A stretch of 64,000 nt of DNA from Candidatus Tectimicrobiota bacterium (GTDB lineage Bacteria; Tectomicrobia; Entotheonellia; Entotheonellales; Entotheonellaceae), in the NCBI GenBank assembly GCA_026005175.1, contig BPKO01000012.1, positions 83,935-147,934 on the forward strand, in the 5' to 3' direction. The notes beneath the pieces were generated by a model. That model did not search any database. It had not been told where the DNA came from and saw nothing but the letters and a program-made list of their open reading frames with translations. Shown in pieces: positions 26,175-35,506 of the stretch (within the stretch, counting starts at the first letter, position 1; every line of letters begins with the position of its first letter). Made by a program: the position numbers and the translations under genes.

Positions 26175-27350
26175 TCAGCGGCGAATGGGGGTCCAGACGC
26201 CATCGGGGCGCCCCCCCAGCACTTTGCCCAGCGCCGCCAGGGCGGCCAGGTTGGAAACGCAGAAGTAAAGGGGAACGGACAGCCAGCGGCCGGTGCGCAG
26301 CCGCTGCTGCTCGCTCAGGTAGCCGGCCACCGCACACAAGTAAAACCCCAGCTGCGCGGCCAGCAGTCCCCGGTAAAGCGGCTGGGCGGCAAGCGCCGCG
26401 CTGCTAAACAAGGCGCCCAGCAGCCAGAGAGGTCCCAGCCAGCGCAGGACCTTGTGCGACACCAGCTGCCAGGCGTAGAGAGGAAAGCGCAACGGATTTA
26501 AGACGGCGCGCATGTAAAGCAAGCCGGTGATGGCGCGGGCGATGACCCGGCGGCGCATGCGGAACTCCTCGCGGCAGCCGCCGGCCACCTTCTCGTAGCA
26601 AAGCGCCTCGGACTCCATCACCGCCCGGTACCCGCCTTCGAGGCGCAGGCGCAGCGGAGTGAGAAAGTCGTCGTCCAGGCTCTGGCTCAAGCTGCGCTTT
26701 CCCGGCGGCGTCTCGATCCCCAGAGGACGAAAAAGCGCGCGCCGCAGCGCGTACATGCACCCGGCCATGCCCACCACCGACCCCAGGTCGCTTTCGAGCT
26801 GGCGCAGCCAGCGCTCGTAGCGCCAGTAGAGCGAACCGCCGTTGCCAACCAGCGTCTGCACGTCGTTGGTGTAGATGATATCGCCGCTCACGCAGCCCAC
26901 GCCAGGGTCGGCAAAGCTGCGCACCAGCTTGCGCAAGGCGTCGGCACGGTAGAAGGTAGCGGCATCGGAAAACACCAGGATCTCCCCGCGCGCATGGGGC
27001 ACGGCGGCGTTGAGGGCCGCCGTCTTGCCGCCGCGCTGCGGCAGCCGCACCAGCTGCACGCCACGGGCCGCGTACTCTTGGACGATGGCGTCGGTTTTGT
27101 CGGTGGAGCAGTCTGAGGCCACGATGATTTGCAGCTTTTCCTGAGGATAGTCAAGGCTCAAGGCGTTGTCCAGCTTGGCGCGCATGTCCTTTTCTTCGTT
27201 ATAAGCCGCAATCAGCAGCGACACCGCAGGCGTGATGTCCGCCTTGCGCACGGGCTGCCGGCGCCAGAGGCGCAGGCCGAGCAGCGCCAGGGGGTAGCCA
27301 AAGTAGGCGTAAGCCATGAGCCCGACGCAGAGCCAGAAGAGGACTTCCAT
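26175..27350 (-). CDS. GT2 membrane glycosyltransferase (processive-type layout)
   Basis: The 391-residue protein begins with a membrane helix (VLFWLCVGLMAYAYFGYPLAL). A GT2 domain follows with VSLLIAAYNEEKDMRAKLDN, VASDCSTDKTD, LVFSDAATFYRADAL, DDDFLTPLRLRLEGG and RRRVIARAITG in the Q/R-x-x-R-W position. Three or more C-terminal helices follow (LGPLWLLGALFSSAALAA and later ones). This resembles IcaA/NodC/hyaluronan-synthase-like enzymes, which either polymerise or add single sugars at the membrane. The QxxRW motif appears degenerate, so processivity is uncertain. It stands between the GT39 gene and the WbpB-WbpD fusion gene. Confidence 0.85.
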   Translation of the reverse strand: MEVLFWLCVGLMAYAYFGYPLALLGLRLWRRQPVRKADITPAVSLLIAAYNEEKDMRAKLDNALSLDYPQEKLQIIVASDCSTDKTDAIVQEYAARGVQLVRLPQRGGKTAALNAAVPHARGEILVFSDAATFYRADALRKLVRSFADPGVGCVSGDIIYTNDVQTLVGNGGSLYWRYERWLRQLESDLGSVVGMAGCMYALRRALFRPLGIETPPGKRSLSQSLDDDFLTPLRLRLEGGYRAVMESEALCYEKVAGGCREEFRMRRRVIARAITGLLYMRAVLNPLRFPLYAWQLVSHKVLRWLGPLWLLGALFSSAALAAQPLYRGLLAAQLGFYLCAVAGYLSEQQRLRTGRWLSVPLYFCVSNLAALAALGKVLGGRPDGVWTPIRR

Positions 27351-27359
27351 GGGGCCACC

Positions 27360-29214
27360 TCAGGGCTGCGGGAGGTGCGACACGCTGGCGGTCTTGGGAG
27401 CGTCGCCGATGCGGTAGATGCGGATGGCGTGGCGCCGCGGGTGGGGCGCCAGCGGGCGGAACTCCTTCACCAGCTTCCCCCGCGCCTCAAGCTCGCGGTA
27501 AAAGGCGGCAAACGCGGGGTAGCGGGCGGCAAAGGAAGGCAGGGTGAGCTTGTGCATCATTTTGGTGCTGGTAATGACGTACTCGTAGCCCTGCTCGATG
27601 TAGGCATCCAGCGGCAACACGCCAATGGGCTCCACCGGATTGCCGAAGTTGATGTCCCATTTTGTTTTGGCCAAGCTCATGCCCTCCTCGTAGTAGGCCT
27701 CTCGCCACCAGGGGAAGCGGATCTGGGCGATGTCATAAGACACGCCGCGGTGGGCTGCCAGCAAGTAGCGGTAGTACAGCGGCAGGCGGGCCGTGAACTG
27801 GCCGTTGGGGTCTTCGCGGCGGGCCCGTTCGTAGAGCTCCAAGAGGTTCTTGCGGCTCATGCGCAAATGGGGGGGTGTACTCGTCGAGGACGAGTTTGGT
27901 GCCGTCAGGGATGTGCGTCTCGATCCACGCCTTGGCCAGCGTCCGCGGGTCGGGCTGCAAGATAATGGCCACATCGGTAGCGATGTGCCACGCCGGTACC
28001 GCCACCACCAGCGCCGCCGCGATGGCATACGGGACGACTGCGCTCTGCGGCCAAAGCGGCCACAGGGTCCTGAGCCTCTCCAGGCCGTCCCGCAACAAAA
28101 CGGCACCGCAGAGGGCCAGCAGGGGATAGACCACCAGCTGGTGGCGAGGCTCGCTGTAGTAAGGATTCACGTAGTTGGCCAGCAGGATAAAAAACCACGG
28201 GAAAGCCACCACCACCCAGTACTTTTTGTCACGTACGCCCAATAAGCTGCAATAAAGCAAGCCGGCGAGGGAGAGGAGGCCGATGCTGAGGCCCATGCCC
28301 CGCGGGCTCACCACGGTGCGGCCGTAGTGCCAGAGCGAGCCGAGGAAGACGCGCCAGTTCATTTCTGGCAGTGCCCGGGTGACAATCTCCGGATCGAGAT
28401 GCTTGAGCCCGAGCAGCGTGTGCAAGCGCGGCAGGATGTAATACTGTGCCCAGGTGGGATCGAGGAAATTAAACGGTGAGCCTAAGAAAAACCCGCCCAG
28501 AAAGGCGAAATAGGCCAGCACCAACTTGCCGTCGAGCAACCGCCGCAGCGAGAAACGCCTGGACGCATGCCCTCGCAGGTAGTGGGCAACGGCAAAGGGA
28601 AACAACAGGGCAAGGGAGTAATATTTGGTTGCCATGCCTAGCCCCCCCAGTACCCCAGCCAGCAGGTAGTCCGTTACCCGCCCCTGACGGTAAAGGCGAT
28701 AAACAAACAGCAGCGAAGCCAGAGTAAAGAAAGTAGCCGGCATATCGGCCTTGACTTGGATGGCACTCTCGTAATGACCAAACGTAAAAGCAACTATAAC
28801 AGCAGAAATTATTCCAATATATTCATCATAAAATTCCTTTCCAATACGATAAACAAGGTATATAACTCCAATACCAAATGAAACTGTTGTTAACCTTCCT
28901 ATGAAGTAGAATACTCCTTTGTGGTTTATATAAAAAATCGCATAATCATTTATGTTGTTCCACGAGCCTACCAGTTTTCCAAAAAAGAACAAAAAGATGT
29001 ATTCAAAAAATAGGAGATACATATATAGAGCCGGTTTATTAAACCAGTGTGGGTTGAAATCGCCGTTGCCAAACGCCAGCGATCTTTTCACGAAGTGTTC
29101 TTCATCGGGATAGTACGAAAACGGCAGATCGTGGAAAATGCCGAGAAATCGGATGAGGAAGGCGAGCAGCAGTACAAGTAGCAACACGGTGCGATCTCGG
29201 AAAACCCTAGTCAT
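27360..29214 (-). CDS. GT39-type membrane glycosyltransferase, one frame break
   Basis: The start is ATG 29214, after GGAAGG. The N-terminal part has VLLLVLLLAFLIRFLGIFH, SYYPDEEHFVKRSLAF (the acidic D-E site of GT39 enzymes), FNKPALYMYLL and a series of about ten membrane helices through LVVYPLLALCGAVLL. The C-terminal periplasmic domain ends near 27360. The frame breaks at a run of seven G at 27869-27875. Removing one base joins LVLDEYTPHLRMSRKNLLEL and gives one protein of 617 residues. It probably transfers a sugar from a polyprenyl-phosphate donor in the periplasm. The N-terminal region 28,780-29,110 is AT-rich compared with the rest. Confidence 0.82.
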
Positions 29215-29260
29215 GAAGACGTTCCTTCCGCAGGATCGGGCTTTGGCGGGCGCGGCCGGA

Positions 29261-30250
29261 CTATTCGAGGATGCGGTCGATGTGGTAGTCACTGACTTTG
29301 TCGCTGTGGGTAAAGACGATGATTTCGCCCAGAAAGCCGATGGAGCCCGTCTGCACCCCCAGGACCATGAGCAGGACGCCGAGGATGAGCAGGGGGCGCT
29401 CGGCCAGGGGCATGGCAAAGAAGAGGCGCTGGAGGGCCAGCACCAGGGAGAGGAAAAAGCCGGTGGCAAAGAGTCCCATGCCCAGCAGGCCGAAGAAGCG
29501 CAGCGGCTTTCTGGTGAAGCGGCAAAGAAAGACCAGGGTGAGCAAGTCCAGCAGGCGCCGCAGGTAAACCCCGGGGCTATAGATACGCGGGCGGCCGTTG
29601 GCTGGGTGCTGGGGCACGTCGACTTCCTGCACGCGGAAGCCGCGCTGGTAGGCCAGCACGGGCAAAAAGCGGTGCAGGTCGCCGTAAAGGACGAGCTCCT
29701 GGGCCACCCGCCGCCGCAGCCCCTTGAGGCCGCAGCCCATGTCGCGCAGCTGCACGCCGGTAAGCCACCGCACCAGGCGGTGAAAGAGCCGCGTCTGCAG
29801 GCGGTTCACCCAGGCGTCGCAGCGCGGGAAGCGCCGTGCCACCACCACGTCGGCGCCGGCCTCGAGGCCTTCAAGGACGGCGGCGAGGCCTTCTGGGACG
29901 ACTTGCGCGTAAGGGGGCAAGACGAGGAGCCGGTCGCTGCGGGCGTGTGCAAACCCCACCATGAGCGCCGTGGCCTCCCCCACCCAGCGGGGCAAGAAGA
30001 TCAGGCGCAGCGGTTCGCCCGCCGCGATGAGGGGCTCAAGGGGACGGGCGGCGGCGGCAAAGCCGCCGTCGAGCACTACGAGCCACTCGGCGCGCTGGCC
30101 GAGGCGGCGCAGCACGGCACTGTGCGCGTGGTAGAGGGCGACGAGGTCGTCGTAGCGCTCGCACACCGGCACCACCACCGAGACGGTGGTCGCCGCCGGG
30201 GAGGCGGCTTCGGCCACGGGGGTCGGCCGGGACTGAAGATCGACGGGCAC
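29261..30250 (-). CDS. GT2 glycosyltransferase with C-terminal membrane helices (DPM1-like)
   Basis: The start is GTG 30250, preceded by GGAG; this gives 329 residues. The GT2 core is divergent: VSVVVPVCERYDDLVALYH and WLVVLDGGFAAA, with LPPYAQVVPEGL where a DxD-type motif is expected. VQLRDMGCGLKGLRR and LHRFLPVLAYQRGF are the usual acceptor-side motifs of polyprenyl-phosphate transferases. Two helices follow (FGLLGMGLFATGFFLSLVL and LLILGVLLMVLGV). Loss of the acidic D-x-D suggests altered metal dependence or loss of activity. It lies directly after a canonical homologue (30,267-31,214), so the pair may be a catalytic/partner duplication. Confidence 0.8.
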   Translation of the reverse strand: MPVDLQSRPTPVAEAASPAATTVSVVVPVCERYDDLVALYHAHSAVLRRLGQRAEWLVVLDGGFAAAARPLEPLIAAGEPLRLIFLPRWVGEATALMVGFAHARSDRLLVLPPYAQVVPEGLAAVLEGLEAGADVVVARRFPRCDAWVNRLQTRLFHRLVRWLTGVQLRDMGCGLKGLRRRVAQELVLYGDLHRFLPVLAYQRGFRVQEVDVPQHPANGRPRIYSPGVYLRRLLDLLTLVFLCRFTRKPLRFFGLLGMGLFATGFFLSLVLALQRLFFAMPLAERPLLILGVLLMVLGVQTGSIGFLGEIIVFTHSDKVSDYHIDRILE

Positions 30251-30266
30251 GGTGCTTCTCCTTCTC

Positions 30267-31214
30267 TCACGGCTGCGGCGGGGTGTGGCCGCGTACCACC
30301 AGCACCGCCTCGGGGCGAAAGTCCCCGGTGGCCAGCACCAGCTCGGCAAGCAGCCCCATCACCAGCAAGTGCCCCACCAGCGCTAGGGCCAGAAATGCCA
30401 CGGCAGGAAAAACGATGCTGGCAAAGCGCGACAGGCCCCACCCCACCAAGCTGCCCAGGCTGCCCAGCAGGGGCACCACGGCCAGGGTGGCAAACCACAG
30501 CCGCGGCCGTGCGGCCCAGGCGGTGAGCATCTTGACCACGAAGAGGTCCAAAAAGACCCGCCAGGTGCGCGAGATGCCGTACTTGCTGCGGCCAAAGCGC
30601 CGCGGGTGGTGGCGCACCACCAGCTCGGCAATGCGGGCTCCGGTCAGGGTGGACATGGCCGGAATGAAGCGGTGTAGTTCGGCATAGAGCTGCACCCGCT
30701 TGATCACCTCGGCCCGGTAGGCCTTAAGCGAGCAGCCGTTGTCGTGAATGGGCACGCCGGTGACCTTGCCAATGAGCCAGTTGGCGATCAGCGACGGCAC
30801 GCGGCGCGACAGCAGCTTGTCCTGGCGCGCCTTGCGCCAGCCGCAGACGACGTCGTAGCCTTCTTCGAGCTTGGCCAGCAGCCGCGGAATGTCGGCCGGG
30901 TCGTTTTGCAAGTCGCCGTCCATGCTGACGATGACCTGCCCGCGGGCGTGGCGAAAGCCGGCGGCCATGGCCGCCGTTTGCCCGTAGTTCTTGCGAAAGC
31001 GCAGCACCCGCAGGCGCCCGTCTTGCCGGTGCAGGGCTTCCAGAGTGGCAAAGGTGCTGTCCTGGCTGCCGTCGTCGACAAAGAGCACCTCGTAGGGTAG
31101 CCCCAGAGGCTCGCAGGCCGCGCGCAGGCGCTGCACCAGAGGCTGGAGGCTCTCTTCCTCGTTGTAGACGGGAATCACCACCGACAGCACCGGGGCGGGG
31201 GTCTCAGTGGCCAC
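30267..31214 (-). CDS. DPM1/GtrB-type polyprenyl-phosphate glycosyltransferase (GT2)
   Basis: The start is GTG 31214, eight bases after GGAGG and 11 bases inside the end of carB; this gives 315 residues. The motifs are canonical: LSVVIPVYNEEESLQPLV, VDDGSQDSTFATL, VSMDGDLQNDPADIP and VPIHDNGCSLKAYRAEV, then LHRFIPAMSTLTG. Two C-terminal helices include VVPLLGSLGSLVGWGL. It charges undecaprenyl phosphate with a sugar, possibly the donor for the GT39 enzyme encoded downstream at 27,360-29,214. Overlap with carB means the two are transcribed together. Confidence 0.88.
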   Translation of the reverse strand: MATETPAPVLSVVIPVYNEEESLQPLVQRLRAACEPLGLPYEVLFVDDGSQDSTFATLEALHRQDGRLRVLRFRKNYGQTAAMAAGFRHARGQVIVSMDGDLQNDPADIPRLLAKLEEGYDVVCGWRKARQDKLLSRRVPSLIANWLIGKVTGVPIHDNGCSLKAYRAEVIKRVQLYAELHRFIPAMSTLTGARIAELVVRHHPRRFGRSKYGISRTWRVFLDLFVVKMLTAWAARPRLWFATLAVVPLLGSLGSLVGWGLSRFASIVFPAVAFLALALVGHLLVMGLLAELVLATGDFRPEAVLVVRGHTPPQP

Positions 31215-34200
31215 CGTATGCCCTCCAGGGCTTGACGTGCAGGTCTGCAAAGCGCTTGCGGCTCAGAGCAGCCACCAGGCGCTGGGCCAGCTGCAAATTG
31301 GTGATCAGCGGAATGCCCAAATCGGCAGCGCGCCGGCGGATGAAGTAGTCGTTGGTGAGCTCGTCTTCCTGGTTGTTCTTGGGGATGTTGACCACCAGGT
31401 CGAGCACCTCTGGTCGCAGCACGTCGCGCACGTTGGGCTGGCCGGCCTCAAGGGGCCAGGCCAGGGCCTGCACCGCGATGCCGTGGTCTCGCAAGAAGCG
31501 CGCCGTGCCCGGAGTGGCGTAAAGGGTCACCCCCAAGGCGACGAGCTGCGCGGCACTGGGCAAAAAGGCCGCCTTGCTCGGCAGGGGACCCGTCGACAGC
31601 AGCACCCGCCGCAGGGGCAGGCGGTAGCCCACCGCCAGCAGCGCCTTGAGAAACGCCTCGTCAAAGTCCTCGCCCAGGCAGGCCACCTCGCCGGTAGAAG
31701 CCATCTCCACGCCGGGCGTGGGGTCGACGCCTTCGAGGCGGGTAAAGGAGAACTGCGGCGCCTTGACCCCCACGTAAGGCAAGGCGTGCAGCCGCCGGCG
31801 GGGCGGGCGCACCGCCTGCTCCATGAGCACGCGCGTGGCGAGCTCAATGAAGTTGACCTTGGACACTTTGGAAACGAAAGGAAAGCTGCGCGAGGCGCGC
31901 AGGTTGCACTCGATGACCTGCACCTGGCCGTCTTTGACCAGGAACTGCACGTTGAAAGGGCCGTGGATGCGCAGCGCCCGCGCAATGGCCGCCCCTGCCC
32001 GCCGGATCTGCCGCTGCACCGCCGGCGCCGTATGCCGCGGAGGGAAGACCAGGGTGGCGTCGCCAGAGTGCACGCCGGCGTGTTCCACGTGCTCGGAGAT
32101 GGCCCACACCACGAGCTCGCCGTGGCGTGCCACGGCGTCGAACTCAAGCTCCTGGGCGGCTTCAATAAACTTGCTCACCACCACCGGATGCTGGGGGGAG
32201 ACGTGTGCCGCCACCTGCACGACGCGCGCCAGCTCGGCGTCGTTACAGGCCACACTCATCGCCGCGCCGCTCAGCACGTACGAAGGCCGCACCAGCACCG
32301 GGTAGCCCACTTGCTGGGCAAAGGCCTGGGCGGCAGCCAGCGACTGCAGCTGGCGCCAGGGGGGCTGGGCGATGCCGAGGGTTTCGAGCAGCTGGGCAAA
32401 CTTGTGGCGGTCCTCGGCGCGGTCGATGTCCTCTGGCGCCGTGCCCAGCACCGGCAGCCCCGCGGCGTGGCAGGCCAGGGCCAGGGTGTTGGGAATCTGC
32501 CCGCCCATGCACAGCACCAAGCCCAGGGGCCGCTCCTTGGCGGCAATTTCAAGGAGCGCCTCCAGGCTGAGCTCTTCGAAGTAGAGCCGGTCGCTCTCGT
32601 TGTAGTCGGTGCTGACGGTTTCGGGATTGCAGTTGACCACCACCGTGGGGTAGCCCAGCTGCCGCAGGGTGTGCACGGTGGTCACCCCGCACCAGTCAAA
32701 CTCGACGGAGCTGCCAATGCAGTAAGGCCCGGAGCCCAGCACCAGCACCGGCGGCTGCGCGCTGCCCGCCACGTCGTCTTCCTCGCCGTTGTAGGTGAGG
32801 TACAGGTAGTTGGTCTGGGCCGGATACTCGGCAGCCAGGGTGTCGATTTGCTTCACGCACGGCCGCAGGCCGTAAGCCTGCCGCTGCCGGCGCACCGCTG
32901 CCTCGGTGGTGCCGGTGAGGGCGGCAATCTGGGCATCGGCAAAGCCAAGCTGCTTGGCCCGCTTTAGCAAGTCGTGCGGCAAGGCGTGCGGGGGGGCCTG
33001 ACGCAGCTGTTGTTCCATTTCCACAAGGGTACGGATACGGTAGAGAAACCAGGGATCGATATGCGACAGCTCGTGGATCTTGGCCACCGCGTAGCCCCGT
33101 CGCAGCGCCTCGGCAATGGCAAAGAGGCGCTCGGGGGTAGGCTGGCCCAGGGCGGCGTCGAGGTCGGCAAAGCGCAGGTGGGCGTTGCCCACCAGGCCCT
33201 GCACGCGGATGTTGAGCATGCGCAGCGCTTTTTGCAGGGCCTCTTCGAAGCAGCGGCCGATGGCCATCACCTCACCCACCGACTTCATTCCCGAACCCAG
33301 GCGCTTGTTGGCGTGGCGGAACTTCTTGAGGTCCCAGCGCGGCAGCTTCACCACCACGTAGTCCAGCGCCGGCTCAAAGCAAGCGGTGGTGGCGCCGGTC
33401 ACGGCGTTGGGCAGCGCCGGCAGGCTATAGCCCAGGGCGAGCTTGGCCGCCACGTAAGCCAGCGGATAGCCGGTGGCTTTGGAGGCCAGGGCCGAGCTAC
33501 GCGAAAGCCGGGCGTTGACTTCGATGGCCCGGAAGGCGCCGCTGTGCGGATCGAGGGCAAACTGGATATTGCACTCGCCAATGATGCCCAGGTAGCGCAC
33601 CACGCGGAGGGCCGCCTCGCGCAACTGGTGGTACTCGGCATTGCTCAGCGTCTGGCTGGGGGCAACGACGGCGCTTTCGCCGGTGTGGATGCCCATGGGA
33701 TCGATGTTTTCCATGTTGCACACGGTGATGCAGTTGTCGAAGCGGTCGCGCACCACCTCGTATTCGATTTCCTTCCAGCCGGCGAGGTATTCCTCCACCA
33801 GCAGCTGCGGGCTGTGCGCCAGCGCCCTGGCGGCGCGCTCGCGCACCTCGGCTTCGTGCGTGCACACGCCGGCCCCCAGCCCCCCCAGGGCGTACGCGGC
33901 GCGCAGCATCACCGGGTAGCCCAGCTCGGCAGCGGCCTCTACCGCCGCTGCCACCGACGACACTGCGTGGCTGCGCGGCGTCGGCACACCGATTTCGGCC
34001 AGGCGCGCCGCAAAGCGGGCGCGGTCCTCGGTGTCGCGGATGGCGGCCACCGGGGTACCCAGCACCTGCACCCCGTAGCGCGCCAGCACACCGCGCTCGT
34101 CGAGCGCCACGCCGCAGTTGAGCGCCGTCTGTCCGCCAAAGCTGAGCAGCAGGCCGTCGGGGCGCTCCCTGGCAATCACCTGTGCCACGAAGTCCGGCGT

Positions 34201-34401
34201 CACCGGCAAGAAGTACACCTCGTCGGCCAGGCGCTCGGAGGTCTGAATGGTGGCGATATTGGGGTTGACCAGCACGCAGGCCACCCCTTCGTCTTTTAAG
34301 GCCTTGATGGCCTGCGTGCCCGAGTAGTCGAACTCGCCCGCCTCGCCGATTTTCAAGGCGGCGCTGCCGAGCACCAGAACTTTACGGGGAAGCGCAGTCA
34401 T
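31204..34401 (-). CDS. carB: Carbamoyl-phosphate synthase large subunit
   Basis: The start is ATG 34401, sharing ATGA with carA (an earlier ATG at 34410 is possible); this gives 1065 residues. Two homologous halves, each with an ATP-grasp domain, are visible. The first has VLVLGSAALKIGEAGEFDYS, SFGGQTALNCG and RAAYALGGLGAG. The second has VLVLGSGPYCIGSSVEFDW, CMGGQIPNTLAL and RPSYVLSGAAM. The MGS-like allosteric domain is at the C-terminus (VALGVTLYATPGTARFL, VVNIPKN). It makes carbamoyl phosphate for arginine and pyrimidine synthesis. Its position inside the polysaccharide operon and near a carbamoyltransferase gene is unusual and may link it to glycan carbamoylation. Confidence 0.97.
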   Translation of the reverse strand: MTALPRKVLVLGSAALKIGEAGEFDYSGTQAIKALKDEGVACVLVNPNIATIQTSERLADEVYFLPVTPDFVAQVIARERPDGLLLSFGGQTALNCGVALDERGVLARYGVQVLGTPVAAIRDTEDRARFAARLAEIGVPTPRSHAVSSVAAAVEAAAELGYPVMLRAAYALGGLGAGVCTHEAEVRERAARALAHSPQLLVEEYLAGWKEIEYEVVRDRFDNCITVCNMENIDPMGIHTGESAVVAPSQTLSNAEYHQLREAALRVVRYLGIIGECNIQFALDPHSGAFRAIEVNARLSRSSALASKATGYPLAYVAAKLALGYSLPALPNAVTGATTACFEPALDYVVVKLPRWDLKKFRHANKRLGSGMKSVGEVMAIGRCFEEALQKALRMLNIRVQGLVGNAHLRFADLDAALGQPTPERLFAIAEALRRGYAVAKIHELSHIDPWFLYRIRTLVEMEQQLRQAPPHALPHDLLKRAKQLGFADAQIAALTGTTEAAVRRQRQAYGLRPCVKQIDTLAAEYPAQTNYLYLTYNGEEDDVAGSAQPPVLVLGSGPYCIGSSVEFDWCGVTTVHTLRQLGYPTVVVNCNPETVSTDYNESDRLYFEELSLEALLEIAAKERPLGLVLCMGGQIPNTLALACHAAGLPVLGTAPEDIDRAEDRHKFAQLLETLGIAQPPWRQLQSLAAAQAFAQQVGYPVLVRPSYVLSGAAMSVACNDAELARVVQVAAHVSPQHPVVVSKFIEAAQELEFDAVARHGELVVWAISEHVEHAGVHSGDATLVFPPRHTAPAVQRQIRRAGAAIARALRIHGPFNVQFLVKDGQVQVIECNLRASRSFPFVSKVSKVNFIELATRVLMEQAVRPPRRRLHALPYVGVKAPQFSFTRLEGVDPTPGVEMASTGEVACLGEDFDEAFLKALLAVGYRLPLRRVLLSTGPLPSKAAFLPSAAQLVALGVTLYATPGTARFLRDHGIAVQALAWPLEAGQPNVRDVLRPEVLDLVVNIPKNNQEDELTNDYFIRRRAADLGIPLITNLQLAQRLVAALSRKRFADLHVKPWRAYGGH

Positions 34402-35486
34402 CGGCGGCACAGGCGCAAAAACGTCTCAAACAAGAAGGCCGTATCCAGGGGGCCGGGGGCGGCCTCGGGGTGAAACTGCACGCTCAGAAAGGGGCGGCTG
34501 CGGTGGCGCAGCCCCTCGTTGGTGCCGTCGTTGGCGTTGACGAACCACGGCACCCACTCGGGCGGCAGGGTCTCGGCGGCCACGGCATAGCCGTGGTTTT
34601 GGGCGGTGATGTAGCAGCGCTGGCCACCCGCTTCCAGGCAGGGCTGGTTTTGGCTGCGGTGGCCGAACTTGAGCTTGTACGTCCTGGCGCCGGCGGCGAG
34701 GGCCAGGATCTGGTGCCCCAGGCAGATCCCCAGCAGGGGCACGTCCTGGGCCATGGCGCGGCGCACGTGGGCAATCGTGGCCTGGCACTGCGTGGGATCG
34801 CCCGGGCCGTTGGAGATCACCACGCCGTCGAAGTCCTCCGCAAGGAAGTCGTAGTCCCAGGGCACCCGCAATACTGAAGCCCCGGCTTGCAAGAGGCAGC
34901 GCAGGATGCTGTGCTTGCAGCCGCAGTCCACCACCACCAGGCGCGGCCGGCCGCGGCCGTAGGCCACCGGCTGCTTCACGCTCACCTGCGCCACCAGGTT
35001 TTCGCGGTTGGGATCCCACCAGGGGGGCTCATGGCCGTCCAGGATGAGCTTGCCCAGCATGGTGCCGTGCTTGCGCAAGTGCTTGGTGAGCCGCCGCGTG
35101 TCCACGCCGCTGAGGGCGGGGATCCCCTCGGCGCGCAGCCAGGCATCCAGGCTGCGCGCGGCCTGCCAGTGGCTGTAGTGGGGGGAAGCGTCGGCCACCA
35201 CCAGCCCCTGCACCTGGATGCGATTGGACTCAAAGCCCGCGGCCAGCTGCTCCGGCGCCGGTGCGGGCGGCACGCCGTAGTTGCCAATTAGCGGGTAGGT
35301 CAGCACCAGGATCTGTCCCCGGTAGGAGGGATCGGTCAGCGCCTCGGGGTAGCCCACCATGCCGGTGTTGAAGACCACCTCACCGGCGGCGGAAGTAGGG
35401 GCGCCAAAAGGGACGCCGGCAAAGGTGGTGCCGTCCTCAAGAACCAGCAGGCCCTGAGCAATATCTGAGTCGAACACGCCGATCAT
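34398..35486 (-). CDS. carA: Carbamoyl-phosphate synthase small subunit (glutaminase)
   Basis: The start ATG 35486 gives 362 residues; a longer in-frame open stretch upstream lacks family sequence. The N-terminal domain has LLVLEDGTTFAG, GEVVFNTGMVGYPEALTDPS and QILVLTYPLIGNYGVP. The C-terminal class I amidotransferase domain has LLGICLGHQILALAAG with the nucleophilic Cys, and VQFHPEAAPGPLDT with the His-Glu pair. It supplies ammonia from glutamine to CarB and overlaps carB by four bases. Twenty bases separate it from the AT-rich upstream gene. Confidence 0.97.
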   Translation of the reverse strand: MIGVFDSDIAQGLLVLEDGTTFAGVPFGAPTSAAGEVVFNTGMVGYPEALTDPSYRGQILVLTYPLIGNYGVPPAPAPEQLAAGFESNRIQVQGLVVADASPHYSHWQAARSLDAWLRAEGIPALSGVDTRRLTKHLRKHGTMLGKLILDGHEPPWWDPNRENLVAQVSVKQPVAYGRGRPRLVVVDCGCKHSILRCLLQAGASVLRVPWDYDFLAEDFDGVVISNGPGDPTQCQATIAHVRRAMAQDVPLLGICLGHQILALAAGARTYKLKFGHRSQNQPCLEAGGQRCYITAQNHGYAVAAETLPPEWVPWFVNANDGTNEGLRHRSRPFLSVQFHPEAAPGPLDTAFLFETFLRLCRR

Positions 35487-35506
35487 CGCTGCTAGAAGGC
35501 AAAAGA

